A stretch of DNA of 64,000 nucleotides from Haloferula sp. BvORR071 (GTDB lineage Bacteria; Verrucomicrobiota; Verrucomicrobiia; Verrucomicrobiales; Akkermansiaceae), in contig NZ_BATP01000060.1 of assembly GCF_000739615.1 (NCBI RefSeq), positions 186,001 to 250,000 of the forward strand. The letters run 5' to 3'. Numbering within the stretch: position 1 is the stretch's first letter; each line of letters begins with the position of its first letter. The notes under the pieces were generated by a model. That model made no database searches, had not been told where the DNA came from, and worked only from the letters and a program-made list of their open reading frames with translations. This document shows, one piece after another, positions 10,301-19,400 of the stretch. Made by a program: the position numbers and the translations under genes.

Positions 10301-10429
10301 GTCTTTGAAGGCAAGCTGCCAAAGATCGAGACAATGAACCTGGGCAGGGATTGGCGGGACTGGATCATCGCCCGGGACTTGCTGGCGGAGGCACGGGCGA
10401 TGGTGGTGGATGGCAAAACGAGCAGGTGA
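7400..10429 (+). CDS. Ser/Thr protein kinase with TPR-like C-terminal region
   Basis: This 1,009-residue membrane kinase resembles the PknB-TPR proteins of Planctomycetes and Verrucomicrobia. An N-terminal helical segment of about 75 residues is followed by the kinase domain at about 80-370, with glycine loop GEGGCGVV, VALKVV lysine, HRDIKPSN catalytic loop and DFGIAKA. All key residues are present. A single hydrophobic segment (about 407-430) precedes roughly 550 residues of TPR-type helical repeats, likely outside the cytoplasm. The start could also be the ATG at 7388, four codons earlier and closer to GGAAGAA. The TIGR02999-type sigma factor follows after 47 bases, a common pairing that suggests the two form one signalling unit. 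Confidence 0.93.
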   Translation: MNFSPEQVIEIFNQALERPVTERSDCLDRACAGDTGLRDQVEGLLRAHDSAGEFLEEGMNLIPSGKGQTIGERPGQRVGRYTLLEQIGEGGCGVVYRAEQHAPVRREVALKVVKPGMDSNSVIARFESERQALAMMEHPHIAQVYDAGATASGRPYFVMELVRGEKITSYCDGHSLTVRARLELFVQVCHAIQHAHQKGIIHRDIKPSNLLVSTTGEGSPLPKVIDFGIAKAMSGEQLTDKTLFTAQEMLMGTPNYMSPEQAAMKSSDLDTRTDIYSLGVLLYELLTGVPPFGLRDPFKSGLDEVRRDILDKVPLRPSARLKAMPAADLGKVAELRQSEPLKLVRMLRHDLDWIVMKAMEKDRTRRYPTANALAMEVQRYLADEPVAARPPSLLYQLGKLAARNRLLVGGIAVIALLLVGSLAVVSVLLAREKAAHQQAEIEKDKARKETAKNIQVSGFLGKMLTGDALAVAPGRDLAIVRDLLARTDQAIGKELADQPEVEAKLRSVMGESYSQMGDHASAERMFRRTLELCKASFPPDGAGVAVARTQLGQIVLMEGRYDEAEDSLESARALWIELGEEEGAQGMLTIERLAILRSRQKRHEEAEALMRRVLAWREKNLGPDHPDVVNGMSNLAVVIHDSKRYKESEPMFREVLAARQHLGEEDSPEEARTLSNLSAALLGQGRSDEGRECLARAVAAFRKGFHVEHPERLDATFRLAELYRNAGVFAEAEPLYREYVAHSLVQGGDYSNMADVAIGCLVVTLQEQKKFAEADAVFDQLLAPEFAGSPQFVPVLEMRTEFRSRTGRWREAAEDAARLVAIKPDKQDYYHRLAPALAASGDEEAYRKLCAEILTRFAATTDRVTAHRMAKCCLMRPASAGDLEAVARMLDLPREEGADDVSAPSLQVCKALAELRRGDFTAAAELAAGVGDSMPQPEAAALAVRAIALQAMKRPEDAAAALGRASAVFEGKLPKIETMNLGRDWRDWIIARDLLAEARAMVVDGKTSR

Positions 10430-10476
10430 TTGCTTCCCGCCGCTGGTATGACTTATGCAGTGGCCACTCCTCCGCC

Positions 10477-11034
10477 ATGAACGATTTCACCGTGATCCTG
10501 ACCGCCGTCCAGGAAGGGCGACCACAAGCCGCGGAGGAATTGCTCCAGATGGTCTATGACGAGCTGCGCAAGCTCGCTGCCTACCGGATGTCCCAACAGC
10601 CCGCAGGCCAGACCCTGCAGCCGACCGCCTTGGTGCACGAGGCCTGGCTGAAGCTGGCGGGCTCGGACAAGACGAGCTTCGCAGACCGCGGGCACTTCTT
10701 TGCGGCGGCGGCCGAGGCGATGCGCCACATCCTGATCGACCGCGCACGGCGCAAGCTTACTCCCAAGCACGGCGGTGATCTGGAGCGGCTTCAGATCGAG
10801 GAATTCGAATTGGTTGCCCCGATCACCGATCAGCAGATGCTGGATCTCCACGAGGCTCTCGACCGCTTCTCCCAAGAGCATCCGCTCCAGGCGAAGGTGG
10901 TGAAGCTCCGCTTCTTCGTGGGCATGACCCATGAGGAGATCGCGGAGCTTCTAGCCATCTCGGTATCCACGGTGAAGAACTACTGGAACTTCTCCCGCGC
11001 CTGGCTCTTCCGCGAGATGGAGGAGGGGATGTAG
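10477..11034 (+). CDS. ECF-type RNA polymerase sigma factor (TIGR02999-like)
   Basis: This 185-residue sigma factor has a region 2 helix set (AAEELLQMVYDELRKLA, then TALVHEAWLKL and a FFAAAAEAMRHILIDRAR stretch) and a C-terminal region 4 helix-turn-helix (MTHEEIAELLAISVSTVKN). The HEAWLKL and RHILID motifs are typical of the TIGR02999 group, which usually sits next to Ser/Thr kinases, as here. No anti-sigma factor gene is visible, so control may come from the kinase. The start at 10477 gives MNDFTVILTA; the upstream in-frame sequence overlaps the kinase gene and looks non-coding. It ends 6 bases before the stop of the convergent flavoprotein gene. Confidence 0.9.
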   Translation: MNDFTVILTAVQEGRPQAAEELLQMVYDELRKLAAYRMSQQPAGQTLQPTALVHEAWLKLAGSDKTSFADRGHFFAAAAEAMRHILIDRARRKLTPKHGGDLERLQIEEFELVAPITDQQMLDLHEALDRFSQEHPLQAKVVKLRFFVGMTHEEIAELLAISVSTVKNYWNFSRAWLFREMEEGM

Positions 11035-11040
11035 GCGCGG

Positions 11041-12504
11041 CTACTTGCTGGTCCCCAAGGGAGGGATAGCAGTGAAGAGCGGGATCAATCCTTCGGGCAA
11101 TGTCGGGTGGACGAAGACCGCATCCCGCAGCACCGTATAGGGCAGACCTGCCAGAATGGCGACTTGGACCACGGCCATGATCTCACCGGCTCCGACTCCG
11201 AAAACGGTAATGCCGAGGATGCGGTCGCTGTCCGCCGCGACCAGCACTTTCATGAAGCCGCGGGTCTCGGACAGGGTGCGGGTGCGCAGCGCGGCGGCCA
11301 TCGGGACTGTGGCCTTGCGATAGGCGACGCCTTCCTTCTTCGCCTCGGTTTCGCTCAAGCCGACCCGGGCGAACTCGGGATCGGTGAATAGACAGAAGGG
11401 CAACTGCCGGTGGGTGGTGACCCGATTCCCTCCGAGGATGTTATCCCGGACGATCCGGAAGTCGTCGAAGGCGATGTGCGTGAAATGCGGGCTGCCGGCA
11501 CAGTCTCCCACTGCAAACACATCCGGAGCCGTGGTCTCCAGGCGTTCGTTCACCTGGATGTGGCCGCGCTCGGTGACCTCCACCCCGGCAAGATCCAGGC
11601 CAATTCCGGAGGTATTCGGGAGGCGTCCGCTGGCAACCAGAAGATGTGTTCCTTGCTGGAGGTCTTCCGTGCTCCCGTTTGTCACGGTCAGCTTCACGGC
11701 ATCGCCCGATCTTCCCTCGACCCGTGTCACGACCGACTTCAAGACCAGCGGGATACCTTCGTCCGCGCATAGTTGCTGGAGTGCTGCGGAGACATCCTCG
11801 TCTTCGCTTGGGGCAAGTCGTGGATTTCGGTCGATGATGGTAACCCGGCTGCCGAAGCGCCGCATCGCCTGGGCAAGCTCCAGACCGACAAAGCCACCAC
11901 CCAGAACGACCAGATGTTCCGGGACGGTGTCGAGCTCCAGCAGCTCGATGTGGGTGAGCGGCGCGGCCTCCACCATGCCTGGCAGGGGCTCCACGCGGGC
12001 GCGGCTGCCGGTGCTGATGATGATCTTCTTGCCGCGCAGGAGCCGGATGCTCCCGTCGGCAGATGTCACTTGGATGACCTTAGGCTCCACGAATTGTCCC
12101 GACCCGAAGATCAGCTCGGTGCCGCTCGTCTCGAAGTTCTTCAGATGCATTTCAACCAAGCCGGTCACCATCTTGCGCTTCCTCTCGCGGACCGCTGACA
12201 TATCGATGACCGGATCGCTGGTCATGACCCCGAACTCCTCTCCGCGCCCTAGAAGCGACGCCACCTTGGCGCTGTGAATGACATTCTTGCTCGGGAGGCA
12301 GGCAATGTTCGGGCAGGAGCCGCCGATGTATTTGCGCTCGATCACCGCGACCCGCTGGCCAGCTCGTGCCAAGGACCACGCGGCAAACTTCCCGCCCTCT
12401 CCACAGCCGAGCACTAGCACGTCGTAGTCTTCGTGGATTCCGGGAACTTGTGCGGCTGGGGTATTCATGGGGTGGGAATGTTGCTCGTGATCCTTGGCGG
12501 CCAT
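11041..12504 (-). CDS. FAD-dependent pyridine nucleotide-disulfide oxidoreductase, class I
   Basis: This 487-residue flavoenzyme is of the dihydrolipoamide dehydrogenase, glutathione reductase and mercuric reductase type. It shows an N-terminal FAD-binding GxGxxG-like loop (VLGCGEGGKFAA), the redox-active pair in GGSCPNIACLPSK (Cys-x4-Cys), a second nucleotide-binding loop (VVLGGGFVGLELA), the FAD motif VFAVGDCAG and a C-terminal dimerisation region ending near HVHPTLPE-like sequence (FVHPTLPEG). The His of that motif is the usual proton relay. The substrate cannot be assigned. It lies downstream of five detoxification-type genes on the same strand, so it may regenerate a thiol or reduce a metal or quinone there. 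An ATG at 12468 is an alternative start. Confidence 0.9.
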   Translation of the reverse strand: MAAKDHEQHSHPMNTPAAQVPGIHEDYDVLVLGCGEGGKFAAWSLARAGQRVAVIERKYIGGSCPNIACLPSKNVIHSAKVASLLGRGEEFGVMTSDPVIDMSAVRERKRKMVTGLVEMHLKNFETSGTELIFGSGQFVEPKVIQVTSADGSIRLLRGKKIIISTGSRARVEPLPGMVEAAPLTHIELLELDTVPEHLVVLGGGFVGLELAQAMRRFGSRVTIIDRNPRLAPSEDEDVSAALQQLCADEGIPLVLKSVVTRVEGRSGDAVKLTVTNGSTEDLQQGTHLLVASGRLPNTSGIGLDLAGVEVTERGHIQVNERLETTAPDVFAVGDCAGSPHFTHIAFDDFRIVRDNILGGNRVTTHRQLPFCLFTDPEFARVGLSETEAKKEGVAYRKATVPMAAALRTRTLSETRGFMKVLVAADSDRILGITVFGVGAGEIMAVVQVAILAGLPYTVLRDAVFVHPTLPEGLIPLFTAIPPLGTSK

Positions 12505-12532
12505 TCATCAATGTCACGCCACTTCGTGGGAG

Positions 12533-13480
12533 TTACTTGCCGGTCTGCTTGTCGAGGAAGCTCCGGATCAGCGTGGTAATCTCGGTTCCATCCTCCTCCA
12601 GCGCGAAGTGGCCGGTATCGAACAAGTGGAAGTCCAGGTTCTTCAGGTCACGCTTGTAGGGATAGGCGCCAGCCGCGGGGAAGATCGCATCGTTCTTGCC
12701 CCACACGATCAGTGTTGGTGGTTGGTATTTGCGGAAGTATTCCTGCCACTGCGGGTAGAGCGGAGGATTGCTGCCGTAACTGTAGAAGAGCGAGAGCTGG
12801 ATCTCCTGGTTGCCCGGGCGATCCAGATGCGGTTGCACGTGCTCCCAAGTATCGGGGCTGATCGTCTCGGGATTTCGCACGCCGTTGAGGTACTGCCATT
12901 TGGTGGCGTCGATCGTCAGTACCGAGCGCAGCTTGTCGCCGTTCTCCTTGCTGCGGTCTTTCCAGTAGACTTTGACCGGCTTCCAGAAATCGTTGTCGAG
13001 GCCCTCTTCATAGGCATTGCCGTTCTGGATGATCAGGGTCTGCACCCGCTCCGGATGCTTGGCCGCGATGCGGAATCCGATCGGGGCGCCGAAGTCCATC
13101 AGGTAGATGGAATACTTGTTCAGGCTGATCTGCTCGGTGAGCTTCTCGACGACCTTCGCAAGGTTATCGAAGCTGTAGTCAAACTCGCCGACGGACGGAG
13201 AGGAGCTACTGCCGTAGCCGGGATAGTCCGGGGCGATGAGGTGGTATTTGTCGGCCAGTTTCGGGATCAGATCACGGAACATGTGCGAGGAGGTAGGGAA
13301 GCCGTGCAGCAGCAAAACTACGGGTGCATCCTTGGGGCCGGCTTCACGGTAGAAGATGTCCAGTCCATCGATCTTTGCCGTCCGATAGAAGACTTGGCTG
13401 GTCTTCGAATCTGCCTTGGCTGCTGGTCCCATCACTGCGAGAAGCGTGACGGCCAGTGCGATTGAAATGTTCTTTATCAT
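12533..13480 (-). CDS. Exported alpha/beta hydrolase, haloalkane dehalogenase/epoxide hydrolase-like
   Basis: This 315-residue protein begins with a clear Sec signal peptide (MIKNISIALAVTLLAVMGPA) and is expected in the periplasm. The oxyanion motif LLLHGFPTSS is followed by the nucleophile elbow in YLMDFGAPIG. The elbow nucleophile is Asp, not Ser, which is the hallmark of haloalkane dehalogenases and epoxide hydrolases. The acid is likely the Asp in VWGKNDAIFP and the base the His in DTGHFALEE. The enzyme would open epoxides or remove halides through an alkyl-enzyme ester; which one is unclear. It sits in a run with two DJ-1-like genes and a disulfide reductase. Confidence 0.88.
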   Translation of the reverse strand: MIKNISIALAVTLLAVMGPAAKADSKTSQVFYRTAKIDGLDIFYREAGPKDAPVVLLLHGFPTSSHMFRDLIPKLADKYHLIAPDYPGYGSSSSPSVGEFDYSFDNLAKVVEKLTEQISLNKYSIYLMDFGAPIGFRIAAKHPERVQTLIIQNGNAYEEGLDNDFWKPVKVYWKDRSKENGDKLRSVLTIDATKWQYLNGVRNPETISPDTWEHVQPHLDRPGNQEIQLSLFYSYGSNPPLYPQWQEYFRKYQPPTLIVWGKNDAIFPAAGAYPYKRDLKNLDFHLFDTGHFALEEDGTEITTLIRSFLDKQTGK

Positions 13481-13510
13481 GGCGATTATTTGTTAGGGTG
13501 GTGGTGATTC

Positions 13511-14185
13511 TCACTTGGCTTCCAGCAGGCCGATCATCTTCTCCGCGACCCCTTTGGCGGAGGCGGGGTTCTGGCCGGTGACGAGCTTGCCGTCGGCGAT
13601 GCTGTAGGCCTCCCAGGGGCCGGTCTTGTGGAAGATTGCGCCCTGTTTCGTCAGCGCGCTTTCCAGCTCGAAGGGCACGTCGGCGAGCGCATAGTTCTCC
13701 TCCTCTTCGTTGGTAAATGAGGAGACATTCTTCCCGTTGAGCAGGTAGCTGCCATTGCTCAGCTTCACGTTCAGCAGGGACACCGGACCGTGACAGACGG
13801 CACCGACCACGGCATCGCGCTCCCAGGTCTCCTTGATGACCTTCTTGAGCAGCGGGTCTTCCGGCATGTCGACCATCGGGGCGAGGCCACCAGGCATGAA
13901 GATGGCATCGTACCCGCTGACATCGACCTCTGAGAGCTTCTTGGCTTTTTGCATGTCGGCCCAGCCTTTGCCGACCAGGAACGCGAGGTTGTCCGGGTCG
14001 CCAGCCAGGTTGAGCGCGTCGAGATATGGCGTGTCACCGCTCAGGCTCGCGAAATCGATCTGGTAGTGGGCTCGGTCGAACTCGGCATATGGATGGGCCA
14101 CCTCAGGGAGGAAGTTGCCGGTCCTTCGCTTGTGAGGGCCGATCGCGTTGGCGTTCGACACGATGATGAGGATTTTCTTGGACAT
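13511..14185 (-). CDS. DJ-1/PfpI family protein, Hsp31/glyoxalase III-like
   Basis: This 224-residue cytoplasmic protein has the DJ-1 fold. The nucleophile elbow reads AVCHGP, with the catalytic Cys followed by His, and an upstream MPGGLAPMVD loop gives the supporting glycines. Residues GPHKRRTGNFLPEVAHPY match Hsp31-type members, which act as glutathione-independent glyoxalases that turn methylglyoxal into lactate, or as chaperones and deglycases. There is no signal peptide, in contrast to the second DJ-1 gene of this run, which is exported. The likely role is aldehyde or electrophile protection; the exact substrate is not known. Confidence 0.88.
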   Translation of the reverse strand: MSKKILIIVSNANAIGPHKRRTGNFLPEVAHPYAEFDRAHYQIDFASLSGDTPYLDALNLAGDPDNLAFLVGKGWADMQKAKKLSEVDVSGYDAIFMPGGLAPMVDMPEDPLLKKVIKETWERDAVVGAVCHGPVSLLNVKLSNGSYLLNGKNVSSFTNEEEENYALADVPFELESALTKQGAIFHKTGPWEAYSIADGKLVTGQNPASAKGVAEKMIGLLEAK

Positions 14186-14219
14186 GGTAGGAGTGGTGAT
14201 TGGGGTTGATGAATGGGGT

Positions 14220-14510
14220 TCAAAGCAGCTTTCGAACTGCCATCACTTCGCGTTGCTCCAGATGGGGGGCGATCTGGGCCGCGACGATCTGCTGATAGTG
14301 GTCCGATTGCCGGTGGGCCTCCGCGGCCTCGGCATCGACGTATTGCTCGTGGAGCACGAGCTCTCCGGGATCGGTTTCCGATTGGTAGATCCGGTAGAAG
14401 ATATTACCGTCCTCGTTCTTGGTCTTGTCCGCCAGTTCCGGCAGCAAGGCGAGGATCCGCGGGATCTCCGCTTCCTTGATCTTCCACTTCACGATGAGTT
14501 CCTTGCTCAT
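14220..14510 (-). CDS. Antibiotic biosynthesis monooxygenase (ABM/YgiN-like) protein
   Basis: This 96-residue protein has the ferredoxin-like ABM pattern: a first strand (ELIVKWKIK), a helix ending in PELADKTKNEDGN, a strand with FYRIYQSETDPGELVLHEQY, then the helix DAEAAEAHRQSDHYQQI. Members are cofactor-free quinol or small-molecule monooxygenases such as YgiN. The ATG at 14510 was chosen over an upstream TTG. Its place between a DJ-1 gene and an exported hydrolase fits a role with reactive quinones or carbonyls. Confidence 0.85.
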   Translation of the reverse strand: MSKELIVKWKIKEAEIPRILALLPELADKTKNEDGNIFYRIYQSETDPGELVLHEQYVDAEAAEAHRQSDHYQQIVAAQIAPHLEQREVMAVRKLL

Positions 14511-14533
14511 GGAGGCTAGGGGCAAAGGTGGGT

Positions 14534-15301
14534 CTAGTTCCCGGCGTTTTTCGCAGCCTCAAGGATCACCTCCAGCACCTCCTTCGGCTTGGAGACCATC
14601 GCCACGTGGCTGGCGTCGAGGACCGTGGTCTTGGCCTTGGCCCGCTTGGCCATCCATTCCTCAAGCTGCGGGTTGATGGTCTTGTCTTTCGCGGCGACCA
14701 CGTACCAGGACGGCTTGGTCTTCCACGCGGCATGCTTGCCGACTCCCGCGAAGACCTTCGGGGAGGCTGGCTGCTGCACGGCGTAGATTACTTCCTGCTC
14801 CTGCTTCGGGAGATCGCCCGCGAAGGCTTCCGCCACGCCTTCCTTGGAAACGGTGAGAAGCCCCTTGGTCTCCTTCAGGAAATCCGAGAGCTTGGTAGGC
14901 GGGGCGTTCTCACTCAGCTTCGGCACCGTCTCGCCGGTGTCCGGAGCGAATGCCGCGACATAGACCAAGCCCTTGACCCGCGGGTGGGCGCCAGCCTCGG
15001 TAATGACGAAGCCACCCCAGGAATGCCCGACCAGGATCACCTCGCCTTCCGTCCGCTCGATCGCCGCGTTGGTAGCCGCGACATCGTCTTCCAAGGAGGT
15101 GGTCGGATTCTGAACCGCGATGACTTTGAAACCTTGGTCGACCAGGGGAGTGATAACTTTGCTCCAAGAGGAACCGTCCGCCCACAAGCCGTGGACGAGC
15201 ACAATCGTGGGCTTTGCATTCATGGCGGATGGGGTTTGGCCGAGGGCGGTCGATGCCAAGGCGAAGAGGCTGCTAGAGAGAAGTAGTGGTAACATTTTCA
15301 T
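14534..15301 (-). CDS. Exported alpha/beta hydrolase with Ser nucleophile
   Basis: This 255-residue protein starts with a signal peptide (MKMLPLLLSSSLFALASTAL) and is probably periplasmic. VLVHGLWADGSSW is the oxyanion loop and GHSWGG is the nucleophile elbow, with Ser as catalytic residue, so it is an esterase-type enzyme unlike the Asp-nucleophile hydrolase at 12.5-13.5 kb. The His is probably in LDASHVAMVSKP near the C-terminus. The pattern matches small RsbQ/salicylate-binding-type hydrolases. It belongs to the same minus-strand run, with gaps of about 24 bases to both neighbours, so co-transcription is likely. Confidence 0.88.
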   Translation of the reverse strand: MKMLPLLLSSSLFALASTALGQTPSAMNAKPTIVLVHGLWADGSSWSKVITPLVDQGFKVIAVQNPTTSLEDDVAATNAAIERTEGEVILVGHSWGGFVITEAGAHPRVKGLVYVAAFAPDTGETVPKLSENAPPTKLSDFLKETKGLLTVSKEGVAEAFAGDLPKQEQEVIYAVQQPASPKVFAGVGKHAAWKTKPSWYVVAAKDKTINPQLEEWMAKRAKAKTTVLDASHVAMVSKPKEVLEVILEAAKNAGN

Positions 15302-15325
15302 GGCGATGGAGGGGTGGGGGAAGGC

Positions 15326-16129
15326 TTAGAGGCGGATCAGCCAGTCCTTCACGGCGACCGAGAAGTCCGCGACATCGATGGGGTGCCGGCTGGTGATCAG
15401 GTTGCCGTCCACCACGACGGCCTTCTCGAGCACCGTGCCGCCCGCGTTCGCGAGGTCGCTCTGGATGTTCCAGTAGCCGGTCAGCTTCTTGCCCTTCAGG
15501 ATCTCCGCGGAGGCGAGCACCACCGGGCCGTGGCAGATGGCGGCGATCAGTTTGCCGGATTGGTTGAAGTCCTTGACGAAGCGGATCGTGTCCTTGTCGT
15601 AGCGCAGGTTGTCAGGATTCCACGCGCCGCCGGGGATGAAGACCGCGTCGTATTCGGCCACTTTGACCTCATCCGCGCGGCGATCGACCTTCACCCAGCC
15701 GACCGGATTGAGATACTGGATCGCCATGATGTGATCCTTCGCCATCTCCGGAGTACTCAGGCCGTAGCGCGCCGGTGCCGGATTGAATTTCGGCGCCACC
15801 ACGTCCACCTGGGCGCCGCGGGATTTGAAATACCAAACGGGCCCCGTCAGTTCGATCTCCTCGAATCCATCCGCGGCCAGCACCGCGATGCGCCTGCCCT
15901 TCAGCAGGGCTTTTTCTTCCTCTTTCACCGGCGTGAAGAAGAAAGCCTTCAGTGCCTCGTTCCCCGGCGCGTTCAGCAGCTGGGAGACCGGCATGGAGGA
16001 GACGGCGGCCTTGGAGGAGAGCTGGTTGATTACCTCCAGCTCGTGCGTGCTATTCCCTTGGGCCGCTGCCGGCAGGATCGTGAGGATGCTAGACGTGCCA
16101 GCGAGGATAAGTTGGCTGAGGAGTTTCAT
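15326..16129 (-). CDS. Exported DJ-1/PfpI family protein
   Basis: This 267-residue protein has a signal peptide (MKLLSQLILAGTSSILTILP, then AAAQG) and a C-terminal DJ-1/PfpI domain. The domain shows RIAVLAADGFEEIELTGP, FIPGGAWNPD and the catalytic AAICHGP motif; it resembles general stress protein 18 or PfpI more than Hsp31. Between signal and domain lie about 60 residues of unknown function. I chose the ATG at 16129 because the frame upstream (to 16258) has no signal-like character. It is the first gene of the detoxification run. A DJ-1 protein outside the cytoplasm is unusual, and its partner gene at 13.5-14.2 kb encodes a cytoplasmic form. Confidence 0.88.
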   Translation of the reverse strand: MKLLSQLILAGTSSILTILPAAAQGNSTHELEVINQLSSKAAVSSMPVSQLLNAPGNEALKAFFFTPVKEEEKALLKGRRIAVLAADGFEEIELTGPVWYFKSRGAQVDVVAPKFNPAPARYGLSTPEMAKDHIMAIQYLNPVGWVKVDRRADEVKVAEYDAVFIPGGAWNPDNLRYDKDTIRFVKDFNQSGKLIAAICHGPVVLASAEILKGKKLTGYWNIQSDLANAGGTVLEKAVVVDGNLITSRHPIDVADFSVAVKDWLIRL

Positions 16130-16497
16130 GGTTGGGGTTGGTTCGTGGCTTCGGGGAAACAGCAGCTCCGACCAGCCCAACGAGATCCGGGGGAGAAAAG
16201 GACAAGCGGCAGCGGATTTTTTTCGCGGCCGGTCACGGGGAACGCAGCCGGAGTCCATCTGCTACGAGGGGCCAGAAACGCGGCGACAGCACTCCAATCT
16301 CCAGCTAGCAGCTTAGGATTCGGCACTTGCGACCCGGCCTATCCGTAAATCCCCCTACAAAACCGCCTCCAAGGTTTTTGTTGCCCCTTTTGGAAAGCGG
16401 GGTCTATCGTCGCGGCCCGCCGTCGCGTGCGTTCTGTTGCAAGGTGCCAGAAGGATGCGAAGGCGGGTAGCCACGATTCCATTCATTCCCGCCAGCG
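16130..16497. other. Divergent intergenic region, DJ-1 run / SNF2 helicase
   Basis: This 368-base stretch separates two divergent transcription units and should hold both promoters. An AT-richer patch lies near 16340-16400. I see no clear operator, small gene or hairpin in it. Confidence 0.4.
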
Positions 16498-19400
16498 ATG
16501 AATCCCGACAGAGCGACCCTGAATTTCCTGAACAGTTTCCCCGAAGATGCCCGCAAACGCGGTGAGAAGCTGCAGAAGGAAGGCACGGTAACGCAGATTT
16601 TCGGCAATCACCTCTTCATTCAGGGCCGGGTGGAGGATGAAACCGGCACTTTCCGCACCAGCCTGCGCCTCCAGGGCAACCGCTGGTTCGGCTCCTGCAC
16701 GGCGGAGGACGAGCTGGTCTCCGGCGCCTGCCAGTATGCGACCATGATGGAGCGCATGCACCGCGGCGAGGACCTGCCGGAGTCGCCGAATGAATTCGAC
16801 GATACCCCGGTGCTCGACATCATCGAGGACAAGCTGGGCCGCGAGCTGGACGACAAGGAGGCCGACTTCGTCTCCAAGATCGAGAAGCGCTACCGCCGCT
16901 ACGTGATCGAGGGTGAGCTGCACGACCACGACATGGTCCGCATCACGCCGCGCTGGGAAATCACCACCTACGAGCCGCTGGAACTGTGGCCGATGCCGCC
17001 GGGCGACATCCTCGAGTTCTGGAACTACCTGGCCTACGCCTTCTACAAGAAGAAGCTCCCTTACCCGGAGTTCATGAACGTGATCACCGATCTGGCGCAC
17101 GTTCAGAAGAAGATGGCGGATTGGGAGCAGGAGCGTGAGGTCGCTTCCTGGTATGACCGCATTGAGCAGGTCAACGAGCGTCCGCCGCAGGATCCGCCGG
17201 TGGATGTCGCCTTCCGTCTGGTGGCCACGATCAATGAGGCCCGCCTGGAGGTGAAGGAAGGAGCCAATGGCCTGTGGTCGCAGATCCGCGAAAAGAACGA
17301 GATCGAGCGCCTGGTCACCATGCACCACCAGGCCGCGCTGCGGATGGATGCCCCCAGCCAGGTGCTGTGGGAGCACTTCCTGTCCTACTTCCGCGAGCAC
17401 AACGAGACGACCTTCGACTTCGACCAAGAGGAAGCTTGCCGCTTCATGAACCGCGTCTTCCGCCAGCCGGCGCTGAAGGGCTACCTCGTCAACCTCGACG
17501 AGCGCGAGTTCAAGGTGGTGACCGAGGCCCTGAAGTGGGTCTGCGAGGACGATCCGTACGATCCGAATAGCTTCGCGCTGCAACTTGTCACCGAGTCCGG
17601 CGAGAATGTCTCGCACTCGGTCCGCATGCTGCCAGGCCGCAAGGAGCTCTATCAATCCGACGAAACCGTCTTCCCCGGCCCGCCACGCTGGCTGGAGGAA
17701 ACGGAAGTGATGCCGCGCTACCTGATCCCGAAGCGGGTGATCGACTCACTGGAAGGTGTGGAGTTCCTGCGCAAGATCGGCGCGAGCCTTCCAGAGTCGC
17801 TGAAGAAGCGGGTCGTCGATCTCGAGCTGAAGCCGAAGTTCGAGCTCAAGCTCGTGGCCGGCCTGACCGCTGCCGAGACCGAGCACTTGGTCATCGACGT
17901 CACCGCGATCGAGTCGAAGGAGCGCCGCACCGAGCGCCTGACCAAGGAAGGCTGGGAGCTCGTGGAGCAGCAGGCTCTCAAGGGCAAGCAGCTCCTGCGC
18001 TTCGCGCGTGAAGACCTCTACCCCGTCCCCGGCTTGCTGGATGAGATGGGCCTGACCTACGATGAGAAGCTGCTGGCTTTCAAATCGCGGATCACCAAGC
18101 AATTCCCGGAAAAGTTCGCGGAGTGGATCAAGGCGATGCCGGAAGCGGTCACGCTGGACATCGACCTGCGCCTGAAGTCGATCCTCAACGACCCGGTCAC
18201 TGCCGCGGTCCGCTTCGAGGTGATCAACCAGGAGATCGACTGGTTCGACCTGCGCATCGTCATCGATGTGGAAGGCGTCAATCTTTCCAAGGCACAGATC
18301 CGCCAGCTCGTGGCCGCCCGTGGTGGCTATGTGCGGATGGACGATGGCTCGTGGATGCGGCTTGAGATCAAGCTCGACGCCGACCAGCGAGAGGCCGTCA
18401 CGCGCCTCGGTCTGGATCCCTTCGACCTCTCCGGCGAGACGCACCGCATGCACGCGCTGCAGCTGGCCGATCCGAAGGCCGCCGATGTCTTCGACCCGAA
18501 GGCATGGAAGCGGATCAAGGACCGGGCAGGGGACATCCAAGTGGAAGTGCTGCCGCCCGTGCCGGACAAGCTCAATGCGACGCTGCGGCCCTATCAGGTC
18601 GATGGCTTCCGTTTCCTCGCTTACCTCTCGACCAACGGCTTCGGCGGCATTCTGGCGGACGACATGGGTCTCGGTAAGACGATCCAGTCTCTCACCTACA
18701 TTCTCTGGCTGATGGAAGAGGCGGAGAAGGCCAAGGAGGACCACCGCCCCGTGCTCGTGGTCTGTCCGAAGTCGGTCTTGGACGTCTGGGCCAGTGAGGC
18801 CCAGAAGTTCGCCCCGAACGTCCGCGTGAAGGTTCTTCGCAACCGCGAGGACCTCAACGTGAAGGAGACCCAGGAAGACATCGACATGCTGGTGCTGAAC
18901 TACGCCCAGCTGCGTGTCTGCGGTGACCTGCTCAATGAGATCAAGTGGCTGACCACGATCCTCGACGAAGGCCAGCAGATTAAGAACCCGGACTCGAAGG
19001 CCGCCAAGTGCGCCCGCGAGCTGGACTCTGCGAACCGCCTGGTCCTCACCGGTACGCCGATCGAAAACCGCCTGCTCGACATGTGGTCGCTCATGGCCTT
19101 CGCCATGCCGGGCGTGCTCGGTAGCCGGGCCTACTTCAAGAAGCGCTTCGACAAGCGCAAGGATCCGCTTTCGCAGAACCGTTTGGCCGCCCGCTTGAGG
19201 CCCTTCCTGCTCCGCCGCACCAAGCTGCAGGTGGCACAGGATCTGCCGCCGCGGACGGAAGAGGAGGTCTACTCCAAGATGGAGAACATCCAGCAGGAGC
19301 TCTACAAGGCCGAGCTCAAGCGCATCCAGAAGGCGCTGCTGGGTCTCGACTCCGACGAGGCGGTGAAGAAGAACTCCTTCGCGATTCTGCAAGGCCTCAT

